DNA of 10,620 nt from an uncultured Clostridia bacterium (GTDB lineage Bacteria; Bacillota_A; Clostridia; Oscillospirales; Oscillospiraceae). Shown piece after piece: positions 1-7,354 of this stretch. The position numbers and the translations under genes were made by a program. The stretch covers positions 1-10,620 of the forward strand of contig CAMVGI010000022.1 in assembly GCA_947166955.1 (NCBI GenBank), given 5' to 3'. The stretch's first letter is position 1. Each line of letters opens with the position of its first letter. The notes below the pieces were generated by a model that saw only the letters and a program-made list of their open reading frames with translations, was not told the DNA's origin and did no database searches.

Positions 1-1295
1 GCGACGGCCTGCGGCGCGAAGTCGTGCGCATCCATGTTCGTGCCGGGCGTGCAGTCCACGATGGTACCCGCGACGTGCGTGCCGTGTCCGTCCTTGTCGT
101 CGGCATAGCTGTCGCCGCCCACGAAGTCGTAGCCCGCGACCGTCCTGCCCTGCAGGAACGGGTGCGAGACGTCCGTGCCCGTATCCACCACGGCGACGAT
201 GAGGTCGGTGTCCGCGCCGCGCGAGACGAGCTCGGCGGCATAGTCTGCGCAGCCGGTGGCGTCGGAGCCCCAGCAGATCGTGTCGTCTGAACCGTAGGCC
301 GCTTTCTGCATCAGCACATCCGGCTCCGCGTAACGGACATAGGAAAGCGAATCGAGGTATCCCGCGCACGCCTGGGCGTCCGCGGCGCTCGTGAACTGAA
401 TGACGGAGCATCCGCTCGTATCCTGCACCACCTGCGCGGCGTGGTATGCCGTGAGGTCGGGCAAAGCGGAATCCGCGCTCACAACAAGCCGCCCCGAGGC
501 GTAGCTCGCGTCCGCGCCCGCGGCCTCGACCTTGCCGCTGTAGCTGTTCACAAGCGTCATCGTGGCGCTGACAAAGCTTGAGGTCGTGCTTGCGGTGTAG
601 ACGGCGCCGTTGAAGGAGACCTGCGTGTAGCTTTCGAACGTGCCCGCGCCGTCGGTATAGTTGGTCGTACTCTCGTACATGTAGTAGACCGTGTTGCCGC
701 GCGTGCAGACGGTCGTGGAGAGCGCATCGGTGCTGCTGACAAGCCCCGTTGACCGCGCCCAGGCCGTCGCGCCCGCCGACCACGAGGCGCTGCTTTTGCT
801 GCCGTGGTTCGCGGGCTTGCCCTTTGCGCGCCAAAGGAACGTCAGGATCTGCTCCTCCGTGCAGGGCGCGTCGGGAGAGAAGGTCGTCGGGCTCGTGCCG
901 TTTGTGATGCCCTGCTCGACCGCCCACAGCACCGGCTTGCAGTACCAGCTTCCGCCCGGGACGTCGGTGAACGGATTTGCCGTGCTGTGCGGCTCCGGCT
1001 CGCCCGCCGCGCGATAGAGGAACGTCATCACCTGCGCGCGGGTGCAGCCGCTCTCCGGAGAGAACGTGGTCGCGCTCGTGCCGTTGGTGATGTCGTTGAC
1101 AAGCGCCCAATCCACCGCGTCGTAGTAGTAATCGTCCTCCGACACGTCGGCGTAGTCATAGGAGGACGCGCCGCCGTCAACGGAACCGGGAACATAGATC
1201 GTTACCGCCTGCGCGCCGGTCATACCGAGCGGCAGCAGGGCGAGAACCAGCGCGAACGTCAGCAGAAACGAAAGAATGCCGCGACCTTGTTTCAT
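1..1295 (-). CDS. Secreted SLH-domain subtilisin-like (S8) serine protease, 3' end cut off by window edge
   Basis: 431 codons are visible and the gene continues past the left edge. Residues 1-30 form a signal peptide (basic MKQGR, a Leu-rich core, AQA near the likely cleavage site). Two S-layer homology repeats follow at about 47-96 and 108-157, both with the NGTS..TTFSP pattern. A degenerate third lies at about 170-207. Residues about 264-335 resemble an I9-type propeptide (ending VRYAEPDV). The catalytic domain then shows the Asp motif VAVVDTGTD (D371) and the His motif [10 protein letters not shown] (H404), at normal spacing for the family. The catalytic Ser lies outside the window. The start is set by AAGGAGG 7 nt upstream of ATG at 1295. 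It lies 21 bp behind the membrane LOR gene as the last visible gene of the operon. The expected role is proteolysis at the cell surface or in the medium; the substrate is unknown. SLH domains normally bind secondary cell wall polymers. Confidence 0.93.
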   Translation of the reverse strand, partial: MKQGRGILSFLLTFALVLALLPLGMTGAQAVTIYVPGSVDGGASSYDYADVSEDDYYYDAVDWALVNDITNGTSATTFSPESGCTRAQVMTFLYRAAGEPEPHSTANPFTDVPGGSWYCKPVLWAVEQGITNGTSPTTFSPDAPCTEEQILTFLWRAKGKPANHGSKSSASWSAGATAWARSTGLVSSTDALSTTVCTRGNTVYYMYESTTNYTDGAGTFESYTQVSFNGAVYTASTTSSFVSATMTLVNSYSGKVEAAGADASYASGRLVVSADSALPDLTAYHAAQVVQDTSGCSVIQFTSAADAQACAGYLDSLSYVRYAEPDVLMQKAAYGSDDTICWGSDATGCADYAAELVSRGADTDLIVAVVDTGTDVSHPFLQGRTVAGYDFVGGDSYADDKDGHGTHVAGTIVDCTPGTNMDAHDFAPQAV

Positions 1296-1316
1296 GGCGT
1301 GTCCTCCTTTTGTTGT

Positions 1317-2591
1317 TTATCTTTTTTCCTTGAAGCTCTGGAGCATCACCGTCAGCGTCGCCAGCAGCGCCACGCGCTGCGGCTCGAACGCCGTGATGAT
1401 GAAGTTGTCGTAGACCGCGTCGCGGATCGTGAGCGTCATACGCTCGCTGATCGTGCCGATGAGGTAGTCGTTTAAATAAACGACGAACTGGTCGGAGAGC
1501 GTTGCGGCAAAGTTTCTCATTTCGAGCGTTCCGTCCGGCGTATCCATCTTAAAGCTCTCGTGCGTGAGGTCGAACTGCTTGGCGACGCTGCCGTACTCTT
1601 CGCCGCGGCGGAAAACGTCGTAATGCGGCAGGGCGTGGAGCAGGCGGCGCGTGATGCGGAACTCCTCCCCGCCCGTTTCCGCGTCCGAGAGCGTGAACGT
1701 TTTGAACGGGATCGAGCCGTGCAGGAGATAGCGCACGTTGCCGTCCAGGTCCTGCAGTTCATAGTCCTTTTCCGTGACGGCAAACTGCTCGTTGAAGATA
1801 TAGACGTCGGGGCGCAGCTCGCGGAAGCCGTCGAGGAATTTGCACGCCGCGATGTGATCGACGGCGTAATCCTCGAACATATTCCAATAGAAGTCCGGCA
1901 GCAGCTTTGCCGTCAGGTGGTGGAGCTGGCCCAGTTCGCCCGCGTCGCGGTCCCAGGAGGTCTGCACCTTGTGCTTCTCCGCCTCGTCCGTGTCCAGCCA
2001 ACTCTCGTCGTCGCACTCGCTGACGAAAAACTCGCCCGTGTGATACCAACAGTAGAGAAAACTCCCCGCGTGCGTGGGGCCGTAGATCATGCACGGCTCG
2101 TCGATGGAGCGCACCTTGCCCATCCACGGGAAGCCGAGCGGCGTTTCGACCTGCTCAAAGGCGCGGAACACCTCGTCCAGCGGCGCGCACATGGACGGCA
2201 CCTGTTTCATGCCGTCCATCGTTTTGTTGTAGGTTTTGGCGTCGGAGACCGACCACGCGGTGATGCCCTCGATGAGCAGCAGCGTTCCCGCGATCAGCGA
2301 GCGTCCGCTGAGGTTGTCCTTCCAGCAAATGAAAACGGAAAGAACAATCAGCACCACCGAGACCGCGCGCAGGAAAATGCGCTTTCCCCTGACAAAGGCG
2401 TCTCCCGTGGGGCCGTTGAACGCGCCGCCCATCCAATAAGCGCCGATGCAGAAGATGAATGCGGATACGGCGAGGATGACCCATGAGATCAGATGGAGGC
2501 GCACCGGCAGCAGGAACAAAATGCCGTAACTCGCCAGCACAAGAAAAAGGCCGCTGAAAAATTTTTGAAGGTTTCTTGTCGTCTTTTCCAT
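1317..2591 (-). CDS. Membrane protein with four N-terminal TM helices and C-terminal LURP-one-related (LOR/YxjI, tubby-like) domain
   Basis: 424 aa. Hydrophobic segments at about 11-29, 33-52, 74-91 and 97-114 predict four membrane helices. A soluble part follows, beginning with a motif at 148-160 (VETPLGFPWMGKV) that is also found in the soluble LOR protein of this operon. Residues about 265-419 have the beta-rich LOR/YxjI pattern: repeated short strands (EKDYELQDLDGNVRYLLHG, HYDVFRRGEEYGSVAK, FVVYLNDYLIGTISE), ending in a hydrophobic helix (RVALLATLTVMLQSF). LOR domains adopt the tubby/scramblase-like barrel; their bacterial function is not established, though a lipid-binding role is often suggested. 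Only 6 bp separate this start from the stop of the upstream gene and no good Shine-Dalgarno is seen, so translational coupling is likely. The family call rests on pattern recognition, not a search. Confidence 0.85.
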   Translation of the reverse strand: MEKTTRNLQKFFSGLFLVLASYGILFLLPVRLHLISWVILAVSAFIFCIGAYWMGGAFNGPTGDAFVRGKRIFLRAVSVVLIVLSVFICWKDNLSGRSLIAGTLLLIEGITAWSVSDAKTYNKTMDGMKQVPSMCAPLDEVFRAFEQVETPLGFPWMGKVRSIDEPCMIYGPTHAGSFLYCWYHTGEFFVSECDDESWLDTDEAEKHKVQTSWDRDAGELGQLHHLTAKLLPDFYWNMFEDYAVDHIAACKFLDGFRELRPDVYIFNEQFAVTEKDYELQDLDGNVRYLLHGSIPFKTFTLSDAETGGEEFRITRRLLHALPHYDVFRRGEEYGSVAKQFDLTHESFKMDTPDGTLEMRNFAATLSDQFVVYLNDYLIGTISERMTLTIRDAVYDNFIITAFEPQRVALLATLTVMLQSFKEKR

Positions 2592-2597
2592 GGTTCG

Positions 2598-3101
2598 TCA
2601 ATCCAGCGGGAACAGGCATTCGCGCCCGTAATTGTCGTCCAGCACGGGAACGAGCAGCTTGAGGTCCTGCGCCCACTCCGGCACGATGAGCTTGTAATAC
2701 TCGTCCTTGCCGAGGAAGTAGTGGATGACGAAGCCTTTTTTGCACTCCGCCGCCTGACGCTTGGCGTCGTCGGAAAGCTCCTTGAACGCGTCATAGCGTC
2801 CGTAGGGCGCTTCGGGCTGGGCGAAGAACACCTTCTCGTCGAAGGTCATCACGCCCTCGGCGCACAGCTCGCGGTCGTCCTTCGTCAGCACGACGCCGTA
2901 GGGATACTCGGTGTCGTCCTCTTCCACCCAGAACTCGCTCGCGACGGCGACCTCGCAGATGCCCGCCTTGCCCTCCTCGATGCACTTGGCAAACTTCTTC
3001 TTGTTGCCGCCGAGGTTCAAAAAACCGTTCTTCGCCTTGAGGACGTTCTCCGCCTCGGACGCGGGAATGGTCTGGAACGGTAAAGCTTCGATATGGGTCA
3101 T
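2598..3101 (-). CDS. Hypothetical soluble protein, 167 aa, unrecognised
   Basis: I do not recognise a family. The protein is 167 aa, acidic overall, with no signal peptide or membrane segment, so it is probably cytoplasmic. It contains four cysteines in no obvious metal-binding arrangement and mixed alpha/beta-like character, with aromatic-rich stretches (VIHYFLGKDEYYKLIVPEW) near the C-terminus. The start is supported by GGGAGGA about 8 nt upstream of ATG. The gene follows an 81-bp gap that holds a strong hairpin and is tightly linked (6 bp) to the downstream membrane LOR gene, so the two are probably made together. Its coding status is supported by the good RBS, tight fit between neighbours and a sensible composition compared with the alternative frames. 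Confidence 0.8.
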   Translation of the reverse strand: MTHIEALPFQTIPASEAENVLKAKNGFLNLGGNKKKFAKCIEEGKAGICEVAVASEFWVEEDDTEYPYGVVLTKDDRELCAEGVMTFDEKVFFAQPEAPYGRYDAFKELSDDAKRQAAECKKGFVIHYFLGKDEYYKLIVPEWAQDLKLLVPVLDDNYGRECLFPLD

Positions 3102-3140
3102 GGTTTAAATCCTCCCTGTCTGTCTTTTTTCAATAATGGC

Positions 3141-3166
3141 GATTGCCCCGGTTCTCCGGGGCAATC
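3141..3166 (-). other. Perfect intercistronic hairpin; possible attenuator or mRNA stabiliser
   Basis: GATTGCCCCGG and CCGGGGCAATC form an 11-bp perfect stem around a 4-nt loop (AGAA on the transcribed strand). GGC/GCC outside it adds three more pairs across a 1-nt bulge. It lies between the soluble LOR gene (stop at 3183) and the 167-aa gene (start at 3101). On the minus strand it is followed by GCCATTATTG, only a partial U-rich stretch. It is therefore not a clear intrinsic terminator. It may reduce read-through to the last three genes or protect the upstream mRNA's 3' end. Confidence 0.6.
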
Positions 3167-3182
3167 TGCCGATGCCAAAAAA

Positions 3183-4109
3183 TCAGTCGCTGCTTCTCTC
3201 GTCTGCCTTCTTGAGCGCCTCAACGATGGCGGCGATCGCCACGATGATGTTGACGTTGCTCTTGCTGAAGGACTCGATGCGGTAGCAGTTCGCCCAGTAC
3301 GTCGCTTCCTTGTCCACCGTGCCGATGACCTCGTCGCCGAGCAGGATGTCGAAGTTGTAAGCGAACATGTCGCCCTTGATGGTCAGCTCCTTGCCGCTTG
3401 CCTTGCCGGCGATCTCGGTCTTGGTGAGCTTGAGCTTCTTCTTGAAGCTGGCGATCTCCTTCTTGCCCTCGAACACGCTGTATTCCGGCATGACGGCGAT
3501 GAGCTTCTTCTTGATGACCATGATCTCGTTCTCATTGGCGTCCATGATCTTGTAGGCGGTATCCATCACGTTGCCCTCGATGAAGAACGCGGGCTCCTGA
3601 TCCGCCGTGAAGAGCGTGTAGCGGTCCTTGAGGGAAAGCTCCAGCTTCTCCTCCATGTAGAGCTTGACGGAATCGGCGGACTCGGCGCGCGCGACGGCCT
3701 TGGTCTCGGTGACTTCCTTGCCGGCGAGCAGGCTGTCCATCACGTTTTGCAGCTCCTCGATGGAGCGGTTGATCTTGCTCATGTCCTCGCTGCTGCCGCC
3801 GAGGAACGCCGCGCCGAGCGCGCCCTTCATCGCGTCGCCCATCGCGCCCGCCTTGGGCGCGGAGCCGGCGACGATCTTCTTGTCGTCCGCCTTGAGGTAA
3901 ATGTCGGAGATCTCGCTCACGGCGTCAAAAATGACCGCCTCGACGTCCTTGCCCATGGTCTTGACGGTGCCCATCTTCGGCGCGCCGAGAGAGGTGGTGA
4001 CGCCGGAGAGCTTTTCCAGCAGATCCGCGTTGGTCCAGCCCTGCTTATTGTCAAACTTCTTGTAGCCGCTCATGTTGTCGTTGCTTGCGAGTTTACCCAA
4101 AAGTCCCAT
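3183..4109 (-). CDS. Soluble LURP-one-related (LOR/YxjI) domain protein
   Basis: 308 aa with no signal peptide or clear membrane helix. Residues about 151-301 match the LOR/YxjI pattern: YMEEKLELSLKDRYTLFTAD, then strands with VMDTAYKIMDANENEIMVIKKK, the PEYSVFEGKKEIASFKKK hairpin, NFDILLGDEVIGTVDKE, and a C-terminal hydrophobic helix (VNIIVAIAAIVEALKKA). The N-terminal 150 residues are unusual. They include VTTSLGAPKMGTV at 37-49, shared in spacing and key residues with the membrane LOR protein, a small-residue-rich segment at about 80-105 (AGSAPKAGAMGDAMKGALGAAFLGG) and a helical stretch at 108-130. The ATG is supported by CGGAGGA upstream. The biochemical function of bacterial LOR proteins is unknown; the fold is related to phospholipid scramblases and tubby. 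The family call is by eye. Confidence 0.87.
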   Translation of the reverse strand: MGLLGKLASNDNMSGYKKFDNKQGWTNADLLEKLSGVTTSLGAPKMGTVKTMGKDVEAVIFDAVSEISDIYLKADDKKIVAGSAPKAGAMGDAMKGALGAAFLGGSSEDMSKINRSIEELQNVMDSLLAGKEVTETKAVARAESADSVKLYMEEKLELSLKDRYTLFTADQEPAFFIEGNVMDTAYKIMDANENEIMVIKKKLIAVMPEYSVFEGKKEIASFKKKLKLTKTEIAGKASGKELTIKGDMFAYNFDILLGDEVIGTVDKEATYWANCYRIESFSKSNVNIIVAIAAIVEALKKADERSSD

Positions 4110-4151
4110 TTTTTCTTTCCTCCGAAAATTGATGTTTTTTTATTTCTCAAC

Positions 4152-4168
4152 GGGCGGCTCCGCCGCCC
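4152..4168 (-). other. GC-rich intercistronic hairpin without U-tract
   Basis: GGGCGGC and GCCGCCC form a 7-bp perfect stem with a 3-nt loop, 20 bp downstream of the lipoprotein stop codon and 43 bp upstream of the soluble LOR start. On the minus strand it is followed by GTTGAGAAATAAAAAAAC, which has no U-run, and neither orientation makes a standard intrinsic terminator. A role in mRNA processing or stability is an inference. Confidence 0.5.
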
Positions 4169-4187
4169 CTGTTAAGATGCGTTTCGC

Positions 4188-4808
4188 TCAGTTGTACTTG
4201 TCGTTGAGCAGGCTCACCGCGCTCCAATAGACCGCGAGCTTGTCGATGTAGTCGATCTTTTCCTGCGTGGCGTAGGTCTTGATCTCCACGTGGAACGCGT
4301 TGGTCGCGATGCTGTCGAGCTTTGCCTCGCATGACGCGATCGGCTCGCCCGCCGCGTTGGTAAAGGTCGTCAGATCCTCGTCGATGTAGTAGCCCTTCTC
4401 GTTGCGCTGCGCGTCGCAGAACGCGTAATAGCGCGCCCCGTCGCCGTAGAGCAGGTGCATATAGCCGAGGACGTTGTCGTCCATGTCGCAGCAGACGTAG
4501 GTCGTGGTCGCGTTGTTCCAGAATTCGTCGTCCTTGGCGTAGCGGTAGTAGAACTGCTCCCTGCCGTCGATCGTGACGACCATTGTGTTGTTGAAAAGCC
4601 CCTTTTCCTGCACCTTGCCGACATTTTTCCCGTCGGCGAGGATGTCGGAAAACGTGTTGATATCGTCAAGGTCGCCGGTGAGATAGAACTCGTGCGCGTC
4701 CTTGAGCGCTGCCCACGCGTCGTCGCCGGAGAGCTTTTCGGCGCCGCAGGCGGCGAGCGCAAGCGCCAGCGCCGCGGCAAGCAAGAGACAAAGCAGTCTT
4801 TTCTTCAT
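4188..4808 (-). CDS. Small lipoprotein of unknown function
   Basis: 206 aa. A lipoprotein signal is clear: MKKR, a Leu/Ala core and lipobox LAAC with C21 as the lipidated cysteine. The mature protein is therefore anchored on the outer face of the cytoplasmic membrane. The mature part is acidic and aromatic (EFYLTGDLDDINTFSDILAD, FYYRYAKDDEFWNNATTTYV), and I recognise no family. The start at 4808 is chosen because GGAGGA lies 4 nt upstream and the signal peptide begins there. A longer open frame extending to 5123 would overlap the zinc-ribbon gene and bury the signal peptide. An alternative ATG four codons upstream would place its start on top of this RBS and is less likely. It sits between the zinc-ribbon membrane protein and the soluble LOR gene. 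Confidence 0.87.
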   Translation of the reverse strand: MKKRLLCLLLAAALALALAACGAEKLSGDDAWAALKDAHEFYLTGDLDDINTFSDILADGKNVGKVQEKGLFNNTMVVTIDGREQFYYRYAKDDEFWNNATTTYVCCDMDDNVLGYMHLLYGDGARYYAFCDAQRNEKGYYIDEDLTTFTNAAGEPIASCEAKLDSIATNAFHVEIKTYATQEKIDYIDKLAVYWSAVSLLNDKYN

Positions 4809-4890
4809 ATGGTCCTCCATGAATGGACTTGTTTGATCTGTGCCGGCGTGTCCGCGCGGTTCGCCCGTGAGGACGAGCGAATACGCGCGC

Positions 4891-5751
4891 TCACCAATCC
4901 GAATCCCAATCCGTGTCGGAGCTGTCCCAACCGCTCCAACTGTCGTCGCCGCTGTCCCAATCGTAATCGTCGTAGCTGCTGTCGGAGTCGAAGAGGTCGG
5001 AGAAAAAGCCGGTATCCTCCTCGTAGTAGCCGCTGTCGGTGAAATCGGACAAGGCGTAGCCGCTGTCGTAAGTCTCGCTCTGATAGTAGTCGTCGTAGTC
5101 CTTTTCCAGCGCCTCCGGCACATCGTAGGTCTGCTCCCAGTCGTTCGAGAGCGCGTTGTAGAGATACCAACCGTGGTTCTGATAGTAATAAGTGTCGTCT
5201 CGATAGCGGTAATAGCCCCTGTCCGGCGTGTTTCCGATCCAGCGAAAGAGCAGCACCGCGGCCAGCACGATCACGATGGGCTTCCAGAAAACAAGGAGGC
5301 CGCCCGCAGCGATCTGCCAGGGTTTCATCGGCTCGTCGTCATCGGCCGGCGCCCCGGCGCCGCGCGCCGGAGCGCTTGCGGCAGAGACGCCGCGCCGGAG
5401 GTCGGTTTCCGATTTGATCTTCTCGTAGATCTCACGTACCGCGTGCTTTTCGTCCGGCCCCTCGTAGCGGACGGCACGGCTGCCGTCCGCCTTGTTCTTG
5501 TAGACGACGCAGGTGCCGTCCTCGCGTTTGAAGATGCCGAAAGCCCGCGCGCCCCTGAAGTCCTCGCCGATGAAGAAACGCATCGCGTCAAGCGGCATCT
5601 TGTGCGCCGCGCAGAACGCCTGCAGCTCCTCAATGGTTTCGGGGATCTTCGTCAGGCGGATATTCTCCGTAAGCGCCTCGCCGCAGTACGGGCATACGGC
5701 CGCGTCGTCCGGGAGCGGCTTGCCGCAGTGGTTGCAGATATGTATGGACAT
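4891..5751 (-). CDS. Zinc-ribbon membrane protein with acidic, Tyr/Trp/Ser-rich C-terminal tail
   Basis: 286 aa in three parts. Residues 1-25 hold a CxxC...CxxC zinc ribbon (C6, C9, C20, C23). Residues about 35-115 form a small domain with FGIFKREDGTCVVYKNKADG and RYEGPDEKHAVREIYEKIK, an arrangement I associate with zinc-ribbon proteins of Clostridia, though its role is unknown. A Pro/Ala linker precedes one membrane helix at about 149-169 (GGLLVFWKPIVIVLAAVLLF). The C-terminal 70 residues are low complexity and strongly acidic with many Tyr, Trp and Ser (SSYDDYDWDSGDDSWSGWD). With no signal peptide, an N-in topology would place the ribbon in the cytoplasm and the tail outside. The RBS is weak (AGGAAAA, about 10 nt from ATG). 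It is 43 bp downstream of the phosphoesterase gene. Confidence 0.88.
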   Translation of the reverse strand: MSIHICNHCGKPLPDDAAVCPYCGEALTENIRLTKIPETIEELQAFCAAHKMPLDAMRFFIGEDFRGARAFGIFKREDGTCVVYKNKADGSRAVRYEGPDEKHAVREIYEKIKSETDLRRGVSAASAPARGAGAPADDDEPMKPWQIAAGGLLVFWKPIVIVLAAVLLFRWIGNTPDRGYYRYRDDTYYYQNHGWYLYNALSNDWEQTYDVPEALEKDYDDYYQSETYDSGYALSDFTDSGYYEEDTGFFSDLFDSDSSYDDYDWDSGDDSWSGWDSSDTDWDSDW

Positions 5752-5794
5752 GGTTCTGTTTTCCTAAATCGGCCTGTCCGCGCGGGACGGCGTC

Positions 5795-7264
5795 TTATTC
5801 GTGGATGATAAGGCGCGGCTCGCCGTCGAGCTTGACGAGCTCGTGACTGGTGAAGTACTCCTCCAGCACGTTCGGGCACTTCGTGGCGACTTCGAGGGGC
5901 TGACCGTTCTTCTCGATCTCCTCGCGCGGGATGTTCAGGAACTCGCCGATGCTGAGGAAGTGGTAACGCTGCATGGCGACGGTGAATTTGTCGCCGTCCT
6001 CCACCTCTTTGCCGTTCATCTTGAGCGAGAGGATGGAGTGCGTCGGACGGTCAAACTCGCAGCAGAAGCCGCGGGAGAACTGATACCACTCGTTATGCTC
6101 GCTGTCGAGGAAGGATTCCTCGCGCAGCATATACTTCACGATGCGGCGAAGCTGCTCGCCCGTGAGCACGAACGAGTACACGGGGTCGCCGAACGGGAAG
6201 ATCTCCATGTAGTCCTTGAGCGTGACGATGGGGCCGAGCGTGGGCTTGCGGATGCTGCCGGACGCGAGGAGCACGAGGTCGACGTCGAGCTGGGCGCGCA
6301 TGCCCTCCGCCATGAGGTCGCCGAGCTCGGTTTCCATGTTGCGGCGCGGGTGCGTGTACGCGCGCGGGAAGCGGGTGAGGATGCGGCCGTACTTCTTGTC
6401 GGTCACGTCCTTATACTTGTTGATGACCTCCTCCAGCGCCGTATCCCGCGGGCAGTTGTCCGACGTGATGGGGATGCACTGCCAGGTGTAGGAGTCGATG
6501 CAGTTGTTGTCGGTGTCGACCATGATGTCGAAGCGGCCGATCTGATCGGTGCCGATGGCGGCCTGCACGATGGGGATGCCCGCGACCTCGCACGGCTCGG
6601 AGAGCAGCGTGTGGCTGTGGCCGCCGATGATGACGTCCACGCCCCAAGCGGGGTCGAGCGCGGCGGCGAGCTTCTTGTCCTCTTCGATGCCGATGTGCGT
6701 GAGCAGCACCGTGAAGTCGATGTCGGTCGTGCGGTAGGCGTCGCAGATCTTGCCGACCTCCTGCGCCGCGTCCTCGATGTCGACCATCGTGCCGATGAGG
6801 CCCTCGTTCTTGGTGCTCGCGAGCACGTCCTGCGTCAGAATGCCGATGAACAGCACGCGCATGCCGTCGATCTCTTTGATATAATGCGACTTAAAGAGGC
6901 GCACGCCGTTGAGCTTTAAGTACATGTTGGCGTTGATGATGGGGAAGGTCGCGCACTTTTCGATGAACAGCAGATGCGCGAGGCCGTAGTCCACCTCGTG
7001 GTTGCCGAGCGTAACGACGTCGGGCGCGAGCAGGTTCATGATCTCGATGGTGGAGATGCCCTGAAACTCGCTGTCGATGAGCGAGCCGCGGAACATGTCG
7101 CCGGAGATGGTGTAGATGACGTTCTTTTCCTCGTTGCGGACCTTGTTGACGTAGCCGGAGAGGCGGGACACGCCGCCGACGAGGTTTTCGTCCACCTGCT
7201 CGGCGAGGAAATCGCCGTGGAGGTCGTTGGAGTGCAGGATCGTGAGCTTTTTGAGGTTTTTCAT
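5795..7264 (-). CDS. Cytosolic 5'-nucleotidase/UshA-family metallophosphoesterase (YunD-like)
   Basis: 489 aa. The N-terminal calcineurin-like domain carries the full dimetal site: HSNDLHGD (D14, H16), SGDMF (D56), LGNHEVDYG (N88, H89), LLTHIG (H190) and IIGGHSHT (H216, H218). The C-terminal 5'-nucleotidase domain (about 305-475) shows ELGDLMAEGMR, FPFGDPVYSFVLTGEQL and a QFSRGF motif (395-400) where family members stack the nucleobase. The loop usually reading NGGxIR is ASGSIR (334-339), so substrate preference may differ. There is no signal peptide, unlike periplasmic UshA, so it probably acts in the cytoplasm on nucleotides, nucleotide sugars or related phosphoesters. GAGGGAG is 8 nt upstream of ATG. 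It is the first gene of the minus-strand operon, directly behind the promoter and LytTR-like repeats. Confidence 0.93.
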   Translation of the reverse strand: MKNLKKLTILHSNDLHGDFLAEQVDENLVGGVSRLSGYVNKVRNEEKNVIYTISGDMFRGSLIDSEFQGISTIEIMNLLAPDVVTLGNHEVDYGLAHLLFIEKCATFPIINANMYLKLNGVRLFKSHYIKEIDGMRVLFIGILTQDVLASTKNEGLIGTMVDIEDAAQEVGKICDAYRTTDIDFTVLLTHIGIEEDKKLAAALDPAWGVDVIIGGHSHTLLSEPCEVAGIPIVQAAIGTDQIGRFDIMVDTDNNCIDSYTWQCIPITSDNCPRDTALEEVINKYKDVTDKKYGRILTRFPRAYTHPRRNMETELGDLMAEGMRAQLDVDLVLLASGSIRKPTLGPIVTLKDYMEIFPFGDPVYSFVLTGEQLRRIVKYMLREESFLDSEHNEWYQFSRGFCCEFDRPTHSILSLKMNGKEVEDGDKFTVAMQRYHFLSIGEFLNIPREEIEKNGQPLEVATKCPNVLEEYFTSHELVKLDGEPRLIIHE

Positions 7265-7322
7265 ACGGTTTTCTCCCTCTGTTATTTAGTGTTTTTGAGT
7301 GTTCCTTTTTTGAGCCTGCCTT

Positions 7323-7350
7323 ATTTTACTGAATGCGAATCGTTTTTCAA
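7323..7350 (-). promoter_or_regulatory. Sigma-A-like promoter for the minus-strand operon
   Basis: On the minus strand TTGAAA (7350-7345) and TAAAAT (7328-7323) are separated by 16 bp; each hexamer is one or two bases from consensus. The predicted transcription start is near 7316, giving a leader of about 52 nt before the phosphoesterase ATG. The -35 lies 4 bp from the paired repeats, and the short spacer suits an activator-assisted promoter. Predicted by eye only. Confidence 0.65.
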
Positions 7351-7354
7351 CCCC

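Noticed and set aside
1560..2486. 308-codon open frame on the plus strand
   Set aside because: Antisense to the membrane LOR gene, with composition typical of a shadow frame.
3102..3140. Possible internal promoter (TTGAAA on the minus strand before the 167-aa gene)
   Set aside because: No acceptable -10 box exists at 16-18 bp, and that position overlaps the RBS and start region of the gene.
3093..4175. 360-codon open frame on the plus strand
   Set aside because: Antisense to the soluble LOR gene; the translation is a repetitive Leu/Val/Asp/His mixture and there is no supported RBS or family.
4853..4889. Imperfect inverted repeat (CGCGC..TTCGC / GCGAA..GCGCG) between the zinc-ribbon and lipoprotein genes
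   Set aside because: The arms are interrupted by an unpaired internal loop, the loop is 12 nt and there is no U-tract, so chance pairing in G+C-rich DNA is a fair explanation.
4188..5123. Long 311-residue version of the lipoprotein gene
   Set aside because: The extra N-terminus overlaps the zinc-ribbon gene and is a Thr/Arg/Pro-rich shadow; the signal peptide and RBS fix the start at 4808.
5801..6919. 372-codon open frame on the plus strand
   Set aside because: Antisense to the phosphoesterase, whose metal-binding motifs are all present in the minus frame.
7265..7322. Leader of the minus operon considered as riboswitch or attenuator
   Set aside because: The leader is only about 52 nt, A-rich, and shows no stable stem; a short CTCAAAAA duplication is the only pattern and is probably chance.
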